Source of the DNA: Bacillus sp. ISL-37
Lineage (GTDB): Bacteria; Bacillota; Bacilli; Bacillales; Cytobacillaceae
Direction: 5' to 3'
Length of the DNA stretch: 64,000 nucleotides
NCBI RefSeq assembly: GCF_018613315.1
Contig: NZ_JAGGQL010000003.1
Span: 1-64,000, forward strand
The notes under the pieces are model-generated. The model saw only the letters and a program-made list of their open reading frames with translations. It had not been told where the DNA came from and searched no databases. The position numbers and the translations under genes are program-made. Shown piece after piece: positions 42,577-50,808 of the stretch. Position 1 is the stretch's first letter. Each line of letters opens with the position of its first letter.

Positions 42577-43580
42577 TCCATCCGTCCATTATCAAGAAAC
42601 AAAGGTATATACTGTTGACCTTGTCCATTTTAATTATTTTAACCATCATAGTCAGTCTGGGATTGGGCTATTCCTCCGTATCGTATAATCGGATCTTGCC
42701 GACGATATTCGGAAATGGAACGTTCAAAGAAGAGTTTGTTTTGTTTTCGATCAGAATGCCGCGAATTATCGTGACACTTCTAGCTGGGATGGCGCTGGCA
42801 CTTTCCGGAGCGATTTTGCAGGGACTAACGAGAAACGATTTGGCTGATCCCGGGATCATTGGGATAAACTCTGGGGCCGGATTGGGAATTGCCGTGTTCT
42901 TTCTCTTCTTCCCAATCGATGCCGCCTCGTTTGCGTACATGCTTCCACTGGTCGCGTTCGGTGGTGCTCTGGTGACCGCAATCCTGATTTATTTATTTTC
43001 CTATAAAAAAGGAATAGGACTACAGCCTGTTAGACTGATTCTTGTCGGTATTGGTTTTTCGATGGCACTGTCAGGTGCGATGATTGTCATTATTTCAGCA
43101 GCAGAAAGGCAAAAAGTTGATTTTATCGCCCGCTGGCTTGCCGGCAATATCTGGGGAACAGACTGGCCGTTTATACTGGCACTTTTGCCGTGGCTGCTGA
43201 TCCTGGTTCCGTTTACGCTTTATAAAGCCAATCGATTAAACCTTCTGAGCTTAAGCGATCCGGTCGCGATCGGTGTTGGAGTATCGATTGAAAAAGAAAG
43301 GATCGTCCTGCTTTTGACAGCTGTTGCATTAGCCGCTTCGGCCGTGTCGGTAACAGGCGGGATAGCTTTCATCGGCTTGATGGCCCCGCATCTTGCAAAA
43401 GCGTTGATTGGCCCAAGAAACCAATTATTCCTTCCAATCGCAGTGTTGATCGGTGGGTGGCTGTTATTGTTCGCAGACACCATCGGCCGCAATCTCCTTG
43501 AACCAGAAGGCATACCGGCAGGAATCATGACTGCGTTAATTGGTGCCCCGTACTTTGTGTATTTGCTTCTTAAAAAATAG
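42573..43580 (+). CDS. FecCD-family iron-siderophore permease, subunit 2
   Basis: 335 residues. It starts by a 4-base ATGA overlap with subunit 1, so translation is coupled. RNDLADPGIIGINSGAGLGI and GGIAFIGLMAPHLAKALIGP are the family signatures. A hairpin (GGGCG..GGAAA/TTTCC..CGCCC, 43615-43642) follows. Confidence 0.9.
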   Translation: MIHPSIIKKQRYILLTLSILIILTIIVSLGLGYSSVSYNRILPTIFGNGTFKEEFVLFSIRMPRIIVTLLAGMALALSGAILQGLTRNDLADPGIIGINSGAGLGIAVFFLFFPIDAASFAYMLPLVAFGGALVTAILIYLFSYKKGIGLQPVRLILVGIGFSMALSGAMIVIISAAERQKVDFIARWLAGNIWGTDWPFILALLPWLLILVPFTLYKANRLNLLSLSDPVAIGVGVSIEKERIVLLLTAVALAASAVSVTGGIAFIGLMAPHLAKALIGPRNQLFLPIAVLIGGWLLLFADTIGRNLLEPEGIPAGIMTALIGAPYFVYLLLKK

Positions 43581-43614
43581 ATCGCTGAGACCTGTGCAAA
43601 ACTTAGGAATAGAA

Positions 43615-43642
43615 GGGCGTGGAAACTAGACTTTCCTCGCCC
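43615..43642 (+). terminator. Hairpin after the siderophore operon
   Basis: GGGCGTGGAAA and TTTCCTCGCCC with a 6-base loop. Confidence 0.55.
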
Positions 43643-43752
43643 ATTTGCATATATACGAGAGGGTTTGAAGGGTAGAATCCTGCCATAGGTACTGAACTTT
43701 GCTATACTGGCCAATAAGTAACCTGAAAAATTTATACATAGGTGTGTGGAAT

Positions 43753-44349
43753 ATGGAGAATAACGTATTTGAACAGATGGCCAAAAGATACGATACCGAA
43801 GACAGAATTGAATTAGCTAAAGTTATAGTGAAGGAAGTAAGACAAGAACTACAAAATAACAAATCCAGTTCCTTAATGGACTATGGGAGCGGTACAGGTC
43901 TGGTTAGTTTAGAATTATCAGACCTAGTTGATTCGATCTTGCTGGTAGACTCATCTCAACAGATGTTGGAGGTGGCGAATGCCAAGATTTCTAACAAAGG
44001 GATGACCAACGCAAAAGTAATTTATTCAGATTTCACTCTAGAAACTCCTGAACTTAAGGCAGATATCGTCTTAATGTCTCTAGTCCTTCTTCATATACCG
44101 GATACTCAAAAAATTTTACAAGAAATGTTCAGCATATTAAGTGACGGTGGCAAGCTGATTATTATTGATTTTGACAAAAACGATAAAATATATCATCCGA
44201 AAGTTCATAACGGCTTTTCACATGAAGAACTGAACAAAAGTTTGACACGAGCTGGCTTTAAATCTACTACAATGAAGACATTCTATAAAGGAACTCGTAT
44301 TTTTATGAACCAAGATGCCTCCATGTTTATTTCCAGCAGCATAAAGTAA
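43753..44349 (+). CDS. Class I SAM-dependent methyltransferase
   Basis: ATG 43753 (AGGTGTGTGGA upstream) is chosen over the ORF start at 43699; 198 residues. Motif I LMDYGSGTGLVSLEL, then ILLVDSSQQMLEVA, and ADIVLMSLVLLHIPDTQK followed by LSDGGKLIIIDFDKN match UbiE/Methyltransf_11 enzymes. Intact, unlike the methyltransferase at 1070. Acceptor unknown. A repeat copy follows. Confidence 0.85.
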   Translation: MENNVFEQMAKRYDTEDRIELAKVIVKEVRQELQNNKSSSLMDYGSGTGLVSLELSDLVDSILLVDSSQQMLEVANAKISNKGMTNAKVIYSDFTLETPELKADIVLMSLVLLHIPDTQKILQEMFSILSDGGKLIIIDFDKNDKIYHPKVHNGFSHEELNKSLTRAGFKSTTMKTFYKGTRIFMNQDASMFISSSIK

Positions 44350-44377
44350 GATAAATAACGGTCTGTTCACAAGCAAA

Positions 44378-44415
44378 GGGTGCTTTGATCCATTTTGGGT
44401 TAAGCACCTTTTTGT
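44378..44415 (+). repeat. Dispersed element, copy 11 (hairpin only)
   Basis: GGGTGCTTTGATCCATTTTG then GGTTAAGCACCTTTTT: GGTGCTT/AAGCACC arms. Confidence 0.65.
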
Positions 44416-44666
44416 AGTTATGTAAGAATAGATGAAAAGAAATTGCCTGCTTTCAAATAAAAAAGTTACTTTTACTTTTACTGTTCTAACCGCTTTTTAA
44501 GATATTTTAAATTTCAGCCAACAGAGGAACAAGTTTGCTCCTTTTGACTTGTAATGATTTAAATTTAGAAAAATAATTTATTCGTTTAAGATTATTTCTT
44601 TTCGATACCGTGTATTTCAGTCATTTATGCATAAATTAATTACAAATAATTAAAGATGGTGACTAT
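44416..44666. other. Intergenic stretch
   Basis: A+T-rich, no gene seen. It must carry the promoter of the 44667 operon. Confidence 0.4.
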
Positions 44667-45152
44667 ATGCAAACGGTTGGGCTTTTTTTGATTTTAGCGA
44701 TATTATCACTTATTTCCTTGTATTTCTTGATGAAGAAAATGAACGTCACTAACTTCTTGGGCTGTTATTTTCTATCCAATATTCTTATTACAAATACTGG
44801 TTTGATCATTAATTTAAATTTAAAGCTAACAAAGCAAGACCCATCAAGTGAATTAATATTTTGGACACAAAAAATACCTGAGTTAACACTCAAGCCAGCT
44901 TTACTTTTATGGTTAATTTATATTTTGTTCTCTAATAGAACTATTTTTAGTAAATCAATCTATTCATTCATCTTTTTAACAGCACTTATTTCAATTGAAA
45001 TATATTTCGTTCATATTAAATATTTGGAATGGGTAAATTGGAATGTATTTTATTCATATTTGAGATATAGTCTTATTATTTTTTTATTGGCTATCTACTC
45101 CTTTTATTTAGAAAAACTGATTTATAAAGGCAAAGAGGTGAAAACGATATGA
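44667..45152 (+). CDS. Polytopic membrane protein
   Basis: 161 residues, about five hydrophobic helices (TVGLFLILAILSLISLYFLM; FLGCYFLSNILITNTGLIIN; PALLLWLIYILFSN; SIYSFIFLTALISIEIYFVH). It overlaps the next gene by four bases. Together they look like a membrane pair. No family assigned. Confidence 0.6.
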   Translation: MQTVGLFLILAILSLISLYFLMKKMNVTNFLGCYFLSNILITNTGLIINLNLKLTKQDPSSELIFWTQKIPELTLKPALLLWLIYILFSNRTIFSKSIYSFIFLTALISIEIYFVHIKYLEWVNWNVFYSYLRYSLIIFLLAIYSFYLEKLIYKGKEVKTI

Positions 45153-45646
45153 TTTTACCTCTTCCTGAGAAATTTGACGCGAATGAAATATTTATAATAT
45201 CTTCCACCTTGATTACTTTTGCCCTGATGTTCAAATTACCTAGGCACTTGTCTGCTGTAACCATCACTATCATTTGGACATTTAACATCTTTCTTGCTTT
45301 GACAGCTGACATCACCCTTAGTGTAAAACCTTATGAATTATACTTTACGATCGACCATAAAACCCATGAACTATTTGATGTATTATTGCACTTTGTAACG
45401 TACCCAACCCTACCTTACTTTGTAGTAAACTTTTATCAATATAACAAACCCAAAGGTTTAAAGTGTTTTTCTTATATTGTTTTTTGGTCAGGAGTCGCCA
45501 TAACTATCGAATGGATATCTGTTAAATTTCATGTTTTTACATATACCGGCTGGAACTTGTTTTTATCCTTTTTGGTTTATTTAGTTGTATTTGCCGCTAA
45601 CATTTGGCTTACAAACTTTACTGAAAAAAAACATCCTTCCAAATGA
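45149..45646 (+). CDS. CBO0543-type membrane protein
   Basis: 165 residues, about five helices. IIWTFNIFLALTADITLSVK followed by YELYFTIDHKTHELFDVLLH is the signature of the CBO0543 family of Firmicute membrane proteins with unknown role. Coupled to the upstream gene by ATGA. Confidence 0.7.
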   Translation: MILPLPEKFDANEIFIISSTLITFALMFKLPRHLSAVTITIIWTFNIFLALTADITLSVKPYELYFTIDHKTHELFDVLLHFVTYPTLPYFVVNFYQYNKPKGLKCFSYIVFWSGVAITIEWISVKFHVFTYTGWNLFLSFLVYLVVFAANIWLTNFTEKKHPSK

Positions 45647-45685
45647 CATCAACAAGTTGATACAGATTGATACCAATGGTTTTAA

Positions 45686-45892
45686 CGGCAAAAGAGTATT
45701 GTAAAAAACAAATTAAATAAAATACAACTCACTTTCAATAAAATCAAAAAAATAGAAAGTAATGAATACGGATTAGTGATTCATGATGGAGGTTCTTCAA
45801 GTATAGAAATTCATTTCTGTACCTGGTGTGTTCGAAAGTGTAGGGGGGTCACCCAAGAAGAAATGAATGAAACAGCCGAGTCCTTTAAATAA
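45686..45892 (+). pseudogene. Remnant of a small zinc-ribbon-type protein
   Basis: The frame from 45686 is open to TAA 45892 but has no ATG or RBS. It reads GLVIHDGGSSSIEIHFCTWC then VRKCRGVTQEEMNETAESFK. Bacillus homologues typically have YCPWCG at this place; here Pro and Gly are replaced (CTWCVRKC). The lost start and altered motif indicate a decayed gene. Confidence 0.45.
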
Positions 45893-45919
45893 GAAAAAAG
45901 CAATCTACTTCAACTACTT

Positions 45920-45957
45920 GGTGCGTTGATCTCAATTGATTAACGGCCTTTTTTTAT
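45920..45957 (+). repeat. Dispersed element, copy 12 (hairpin only)
   Basis: GGTGCGTTGATCTCAATTGA then TTAACGGCCTTTTTTT. Confidence 0.65.
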
Positions 45958-45984
45958 ACAAACAGAGATTGGTTGAACAAGCAA

Positions 45985-46395
45985 TTAATCTTCATCGGCA
46001 ATGAGTTTATAAATTGTCTTTGAGTCTTTCTCGGAAAGAAAAGTGTTTTTTTCGAGGTTATTAACCCGAACCCTTATATTATTGTCAGGAGATAGTGTCC
46101 ATATCGAATACTTACTGTTTATCACAAAATCGGGGTAACTACTTTTGCCGCTATCGTCTTCCCAATTTGCGTTACTTAAGACTTTAAAGAAAATATCCAC
46201 TTTTTCTTTGTCAGTTATTTCTTTGTATTGCTGATATTCTCCCAAATTTACATTAGTGAGTTCTTGGATAACAAGTCTTTCTTCAGAATTAAACTTCAAT
46301 CTTTCGCCTCCAAGCTTCGAACTAACTTCCTCCATGCAACCGCCAAGTAAAATAACTGTTAGCATAAAAATGAGTGTTATAAGTCTTTGGGTCAT
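45985..46395 (-). CDS. Hypothetical lipoprotein
   Basis: ATG 46395 follows GGGAGGTAATTCA; 136 residues. Lipobox LLGGC (Cys about 20). The mature part (LKFNSEERLVIQELTNVNLG then EYQQYKEITDKEKVDIFFKV) is a mixed alpha/beta domain. Unrecognised. One of few minus-strand genes in this stretch. Confidence 0.65.
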   Translation of the reverse strand: MTQRLITLIFMLTVILLGGCMEEVSSKLGGERLKFNSEERLVIQELTNVNLGEYQQYKEITDKEKVDIFFKVLSNANWEDDSGKSSYPDFVINSKYSIWTLSPDNNIRVRVNNLEKNTFLSEKDSKTIYKLIADED

Positions 46396-46637
46396 TGAAT
46401 TACCTCCCTGACAACTATTCCTTTTTCTAATTAGACGATTATTCAACTTCATTATAGCAAATTCCAGGAAATTCCTTTAGCGGATGAAAGTATCTATTAA
46501 TCTAAGGGAGCTGATAAAGTAAGGGATTGACGGTTCTTGTCTTTAAATACATCTTATTACAATAATGGGTTATTTTATCAAATTGTTGTTAAGCGTGGTA
46601 TAATATGGATATAAAAAGGGGATTGGGGTGATGTTAA

Positions 46638-46832
46638 ATGAATAATAACCCTAAGATTGGGTTATCTGTATCTTTAATTGTTTTAGCAGGACTTCCAGTT
46701 ATTTTTCTAATAACTTCTCTGCTGACTGGAGAATGGAATTATTTAATATACAGTATTATTCCCTCTCTTTTTGCTGGACTCACGGGTCTTATGATAAGTG
46801 TTCAACAGTTAAAAAAGAAGCAGCGAGTTTAA
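46638..46832 (+). CDS. Small membrane protein (64 aa)
   Basis: GGGGTGATGTTAA precedes the ATG, and TATAAT (46600-46605 region) supplies a likely -10 box. Two helices (GLSVSLIVLAGLPVIFLITS; LIYSIIPSLFAGLTGLMISV) and a basic end. Unrecognised. Confidence 0.6.
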   Translation: MNNNPKIGLSVSLIVLAGLPVIFLITSLLTGEWNYLIYSIIPSLFAGLTGLMISVQQLKKKQRV

Positions 46833-46846
46833 TAAAAGCAATTAAC

Positions 46847-46910
46847 AAGCATTGATCCAGCGCAGGATTAGTGCTTTTTCTTATTATGCAATCGAAGCAG
46901 GTTAACAGGT
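46847..46910 (+). repeat. Dispersed hairpin-plus-tail element, copy 13
   Basis: AAGCATTGATCCAGCGCAGG then ATTAGTGCTTTTTC; tail TTATTATGCAATCGAAGCAG then GTTAACAGG. Confidence 0.65.
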
Positions 46911-47099
46911 GGTTTAATAGTTGAATGTCATTGGAGGCTGCAAGTTAAGAATGAAATTGCAATCCGGTATTCAGTCGGTATCCAATCGCCTGAAACATAT
47001 TGTCATAGAATGTTGAAAAGATTCTAATGGGATATCAATAATGAATAGCCATTCACTTTGTGTTACCATGAAAAAAAGGTGATTAGAGGGGATGATACT

Positions 47100-47924
47100 A
47101 TGCTGTTTAAAAAGAACTTTACCAAAAAATCAGTAAATGGAGTGCAGATGGGCAACGGATCCATCTCATTTCAAGGTGTAAAACTAAATGTCCATTGTTT
47201 TTCCCTCGATGGTGTTCTGATTGATACTGGGGCAAAGTCATTGGAGAAGGAGTTTATCCCATTTTTTAAAGAACTAGAAATTCAGCAAATTGTGATGACG
47301 CATTATCATGAGGATCATACCGGTTGTGCCGCTTTGTTGCAGAAAGAGCTCCAAGTGCCACTTTTAATGAATGACAAGATGATTGAATATTGCACGAAGA
47401 AGCCAGATTATCCGCTGTATCGTCAATTATATTGGGGAAGGCGCAGGCCGTTTAAGGCAGAATCGATTGGAGATTCTTTTTCTTCTGCAAATGCCCTATG
47501 GAAGGTAATCAAGACCCCGGGACACTCTCAGGATCACCTGGCGTTTTTAAACAGTGAAACCGGCCAACTTTTTACGGGCGATCTCTATTGCCAAGAGAAG
47601 ACAAAGGTAGTCTTGCAGGAGGAAAGCATTCCAGACATTATCGAGTCATTGCAAAAAGTACTCACTCATGATTTTACTGATGTATTTTGCAGCCATGCCG
47701 GTTACTTGAATGATGGCCGTTCTGCTATAAAGCGAAAACTGGAGTACCTTCTGGATCTGCAGGGAAATATTTTAAAGCTGTATGATGAGGGCAGGACACC
47801 GAAGCAAATTAATGAAACTCTGTTTCCTAAAAAATATCCTATTATTCGTTTTTCCTCCGGTGAATGGGATTCCCTTCATATTGTTCATTCCGTGCTGGGA
47901 GAATACCAAAAGATATCTTACTAA
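47100..47924 (+). CDS. MBL-fold metallo-hydrolase (glyoxalase II-like)
   Basis: ATG 47100 follows AGAGGGGATGATACT and replaces the ORF start 47058; 274 residues. The zinc motif is THYHEDHTG, followed by TPGHSQDHLAFLNSETGQLF, TGDLY and a late CSHAG. This is the standard MBL hydrolase layout. A helical C-terminus (YLLDLQGNILKLYDEGRTPK) matches the common C-terminal extension. Substrate unknown. Single gene. Confidence 0.8.
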   Translation: MLFKKNFTKKSVNGVQMGNGSISFQGVKLNVHCFSLDGVLIDTGAKSLEKEFIPFFKELEIQQIVMTHYHEDHTGCAALLQKELQVPLLMNDKMIEYCTKKPDYPLYRQLYWGRRRPFKAESIGDSFSSANALWKVIKTPGHSQDHLAFLNSETGQLFTGDLYCQEKTKVVLQEESIPDIIESLQKVLTHDFTDVFCSHAGYLNDGRSAIKRKLEYLLDLQGNILKLYDEGRTPKQINETLFPKKYPIIRFSSGEWDSLHIVHSVLGEYQKISY

Positions 47925-47984
47925 TCTATAAAACAGATTAGTAAATATCTCCTATAAATATAATATAATTCACTCAGAAGCTAT

Positions 47985-48190
47985 AATTGTTGGAAATAAA
48001 GAAAATCTCAGCTCGTGCCAGCATCAATAGAGAAACCCACCCTCACCAATTAAGCCATATCTATGCCACCCATTTATTTAACAATGGAGCACCAGTAGAA
48101 GTTATTCAAAGCCTTTTGAGCCACGTCAACTTGACCATCCTCAGTTCGACCGACCGAAGGCACCAAATCAAACCTATTTCATCCGGATAA
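47985..48190 (+). pseudogene. Tyrosine recombinase (phage-integrase type) remnant
   Basis: The frame reads [20 protein letters not shown] then [20 protein letters not shown] and SHVNL. This is the catalytic C-terminal region of XerC/D-type recombinases (HxLRH...ATHLLNNGA...VIQSLLGH). The box HPHQLSH has Ser in place of the catalytic Arg, and the region bearing the nucleophile Tyr is frameshifted (DRRHQI follows in a wrong frame). The N-terminal two-thirds are missing. It is therefore an inactive fragment within the third repeat-rich stretch. Confidence 0.7.
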
Positions 48191-48334
48191 GTTCGATAAG
48201 TACTTTTCTCTATGTATACATAAAAAGATTTCTGTTCCAGGAATGGATTTTTTTAATTGAAGTATCGACTTAGATTAGTTCATGAAGAAGAGAAACTAAC
48301 TGTTTATATCTTTACATTGGGAGAGGTAATTAAT

Positions 48335-48460
48335 TTGACGATAATTATTGGAATAGCTGTAGTTATAACCATTTTTTCAATAGAAGTACAGCTGAGGAAA
48401 CTAAATAAAACAAACCAAATGATAGTTGAACTATTAAACGAAATTAAGAATAAGGGATGA
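48335..48460 (+). CDS. Small single-pass membrane protein (41 aa)
   Basis: TTG 48335 is preceded by GGAGAGGTAATTAA, better than the frame start 48257. One helix (TIIIGIAVVITIFSIEVQL) and a charged C-terminal helix (RKLNKTNQMIVELLNEIKNK). Unrecognised. Confidence 0.5.
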   Translation: MTIIIGIAVVITIFSIEVQLRKLNKTNQMIVELLNEIKNKG

Positions 48461-48474
48461 CTAAGTTAATTAAC

Positions 48475-48550
48475 TGGTGCTTTGATTGAGATGGATTAAC
48501 GGACTTCTTGTTAAGTCCTTATTAAAATAACAGGCAGTTTAGTTGAATAA
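48475..48550 (+). repeat. Dispersed hairpin-plus-tail element, copy 14
   Basis: TGGTGCTTTGATTGAGATGG then ATTAACGGACTTCTTG; tail TTAAGTCCTTATTAAAATAA then CAGGCAGTTTAGTTGAATAAG. Confidence 0.7.
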
Positions 48551-48587
48551 GCATTTGTCTTCACAAGAGGTTTGGAGGTTTAAACAA

Positions 48588-49217
48588 ATGAATCTCAATG
48601 GTGTTAGTGGTTTAATTTTAAGCCCTTCAGCTACTGAAATTGATATTGAAATAGTAGAAAAAAGGTTGAATACTATACTTCCTATTTCATATAAAGAATT
48701 ATTACAGGCTTCTAATGGTTTAGCAACTAATGAGGGAATAATCATTTACGGTACCAATGATATTCTCGAACGTAATGAAACATGGGAAACACAGGAGTAC
48801 GCACCTGATTTTGTCTCTATCGGTGATGATAGTGGTGGAAGAGTTCTTCTGATGTCTCTGAGTGATAAAGAGGAAATATTGATTGTAGATTCTGGAGACA
48901 TGACTCCTGATCATGCCGAATTAATTTCAACAAATCTAATTCAATGGGTTACTAATGGTTTGAGAATTGATTTAAAAGAAACATCATGTATCGATTGGTC
49001 AGAAAATTGTAAATTAGTTGTTGTAAACATTCAAGACGGAGGATTAAAAGACTTAATTAAAATTAAAGCGATATTGGGAATAAATATGCCTACTTCTGAA
49101 TTACTTAAAATGTCTAAAAGTTTACCATTTGTACTTACCCAGGAAATTCCTTATGGTAAGGCAAAGAAATTAATTGAGAAATTGGGAGACCTTAATGTAA
49201 AACTAGAATTCCTATGA
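48588..49217 (+). CDS. SUKH (SMI1/KNR4) protein with L7/L12-like C-terminal domain
   Basis: ATG 48588 follows GGAGGTTTAAACAA; 209 residues. The N-terminal ~130 residues carry the SUKH-1 pattern (EIDIEIVEKRLNTILPISYK then ELLQASNGL..., IGDDSGGRVLLMSL). The last ~55 (KDLIKIKAILGINMPTSELL then KMSKSLPFVLTQEIPYGKAK and KLIEKLGDLNVKLEF) resemble the ribosomal L7/L12 C-terminal fold. SUKH proteins are often immunity proteins against polymorphic toxins; no toxin gene is adjacent. The fusion itself is a known theme in immunity-type small proteins, but I infer it by eye. Confidence 0.65.
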   Translation: MNLNGVSGLILSPSATEIDIEIVEKRLNTILPISYKELLQASNGLATNEGIIIYGTNDILERNETWETQEYAPDFVSIGDDSGGRVLLMSLSDKEEILIVDSGDMTPDHAELISTNLIQWVTNGLRIDLKETSCIDWSENCKLVVVNIQDGGLKDLIKIKAILGINMPTSELLKMSKSLPFVLTQEIPYGKAKKLIEKLGDLNVKLEFL

Positions 49218-49250
49218 CTATTAAACTAAAGAAGCAGTAATGTTTAACAA
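49208..49250 (+). repeat. Tail-only copy of the dispersed element
   Basis: ATTCCTATGACTATTAAACT then AAAGAAGCAGTAATG resembles the tail of copy 1 at 281-320. Confidence 0.4.
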
Positions 49251-49301
49251 GGAATTTGGATTTAAATGTTAAAATTAGGTTATTAGGTGGGAGGTATAGT
49301 T

Positions 49302-49586
49302 ATGTGGGTAATATTAGGAGTTATTGCCATAGTAGTAACTGTTATAAATCTTTCTATGTATGCAGCAGGAAAGGATTATAAGCTTGCTATGGCGATGGCG
49401 TTATCATTTACAGCATTAACAATTTGTGCAGATTACAGCTATCTAACTCGGTGGGTAAAAGCAGAAGATTGGGCGGCTTTATCGGATGTAGTACCTGGTA
49501 TGGCAAGGGCATTTTGGTTTTTGACAATTGTTTCTATCTTACTAAATATAGCACCTGTATTTTTAGAACGAAAACGTAAGAAATAA
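49302..49586 (+). CDS. Small membrane protein (94 aa)
   Basis: ATG 49302 follows GGGAGGTATAGTT; 94 residues. About three helices (WVILGVIAIVVTVINLSMYA; LAMAMALSFTALTICADYSY; RAFWFLTIVSILLNIAPVFL) and a basic end. No family assigned with confidence. Confidence 0.6.
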   Translation: MWVILGVIAIVVTVINLSMYAAGKDYKLAMAMALSFTALTICADYSYLTRWVKAEDWAALSDVVPGMARAFWFLTIVSILLNIAPVFLERKRKK

Positions 49587-49676
49587 TAACTTAGTAGCAC
49601 ATCATTTATTTAATATTCAATTATTGTGCAAATCTTTATGTATAACGGGTGCTAATCTTCAATAAGTCAGATAATA

Positions 49677-49715
49677 AATGCTTGGAGCCAAATGTCGGTC
49701 TCGAAGCATTTTTGT
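49677..49715 (+). terminator. Hairpin terminator
   Basis: AAATGCTT and AAGCATTTTTG enclose GGAGCC...GGTCTC, the same design as the terminator at 17889. Confidence 0.7.
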
Positions 49716-49773
49716 GCTAATTTACTTTTCAAATTCTGAAGAGACGACGAGATCCGAATGTAATAATTAAAGT

Positions 49774-50214
49774 CTACGGTGTGTAGTTCCTCGGGATCGT
49801 TGGTACTTGTGAGAAAATAAAATGTGTAACCGTATGGGCATAAGGATTAACTTCTTCAATAAATTTCTCTGCTTGTGAAAAGGTTTCGAAATGCAGCTTA
49901 AGCATAAAACAAGCATTTCCTGCTATCCGATAACAAAACTCTACATTAGGAAGGTTTTGAATATAGTTCTTGAATGATTTGTAATCTCCGTTTTTAACGG
50001 TAGCTTCAACAATACATTGGATGGGCAGTCCTAATTTCTCATAGTCGATTTCTAATGTATAGTTTTTAATAATTCCAAAAGACTCCATTTGCCTGACCCG
50101 TTCTGTTACGGATGGTGATGATAAGTTCACTCTTCTCCCGAGCTCACTCATGGAAAGTCGGCTGTTTCTGTTCAATTCATCTAAAATTTTCCGGTCAGTA
50201 TCATCGATTTTCAT
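49774..50214 (-). CDS. Lrp/AsnC-family transcriptional regulator
   Basis: 146 residues; AAGGGGAAATTCATTAAAT precedes the ATG. Winged helix (DDTDRKILDELNRNSRLSMS; RRVNLSSPSVTERVRQMESF) then a RAM domain. Divergent from the AhpD-like gene 120 bases away, so it probably controls that operon. LrpC-like by size. Confidence 0.85.
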   Translation of the reverse strand: MKIDDTDRKILDELNRNSRLSMSELGRRVNLSSPSVTERVRQMESFGIIKNYTLEIDYEKLGLPIQCIVEATVKNGDYKSFKNYIQNLPNVEFCYRIAGNACFMLKLHFETFSQAEKFIEEVNPYAHTVTHFIFSQVPTIPRNYTP

Positions 50215-50337
50215 ATTTAATGAATTTCCCCTTTAATTCCTTAAATCAGTTAAAAATATCTTTATTTTTAATTCTTGGTTTAATGTGAAATCAGCATTTA
50301 ATTTTCTATAATTAAATATAGCAGAGGGGGAATTTTG

Positions 50338-50769
50338 ATGGCAAGAATAAATGAATCAAATATTGGAGATACACCATTTCAACGTCTTTTAGGTCATAAC
50401 GCAGATGTAATGCATGGCTGGATTCAGCTAGGGAATGTATTAGAAAAAGATGGACTCCTTACATCCGAATTAAAAGAACAGGTGCGAAGAACACTGGCTC
50501 AGCGCAATGGATGTGAGTATTGTAAAGCAAAAGGCAGACCGGATCCAGAAAAGTTCGATGAAAAAACGTCGATTGCAGTCGGTTTTGCTGAAGTTTTTTT
50601 AATGCAGAGGGGTGATATACCTGATTCAATCTTTCAAGTATTGCAGGACAGCTTGACTGAGGAAGAAATTAGCGAGCTCATTGCCTTTATTTCCTTTACT
50701 ACAGCTTCACAATATTTTGGTGCGATTATGAAACTGCAATTCGAATCAGATATGATAAATTCTATATAA
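50338..50769 (+). CDS. Carboxymuconolactone decarboxylase (AhpD-like) family protein
   Basis: ATG 50338 follows AGAGGGGG; 143 residues. AQRNGCEYCKAKGRP provides the CxxC of AhpD-like members, with the downstream family helix ELIAFISFTTASQYFGAIMK. These proteins act as thiol peroxidases or decarboxylases. Controlled probably by the divergent Lrp gene, and followed by a small membrane gene. Confidence 0.8.
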   Translation: MARINESNIGDTPFQRLLGHNADVMHGWIQLGNVLEKDGLLTSELKEQVRRTLAQRNGCEYCKAKGRPDPEKFDEKTSIAVGFAEVFLMQRGDIPDSIFQVLQDSLTEEEISELIAFISFTTASQYFGAIMKLQFESDMINSI

Positions 50770-50808
50770 GGTCTTGGATTGCAGTTCATTACAATAAGGA
50801 GGGCTATC

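Noticed and set aside
46941-47035. A 21-codon ORF after GGAGG
   Set aside because: Too short, with no hydrophobic or structured pattern; probably chance.
248-49250. Naming the dispersed element attC
   Set aside because: The core does not match GTTRRRY/RYYYAAC in full, and there is no IntI-type integrase. Only the layout is integron-like.
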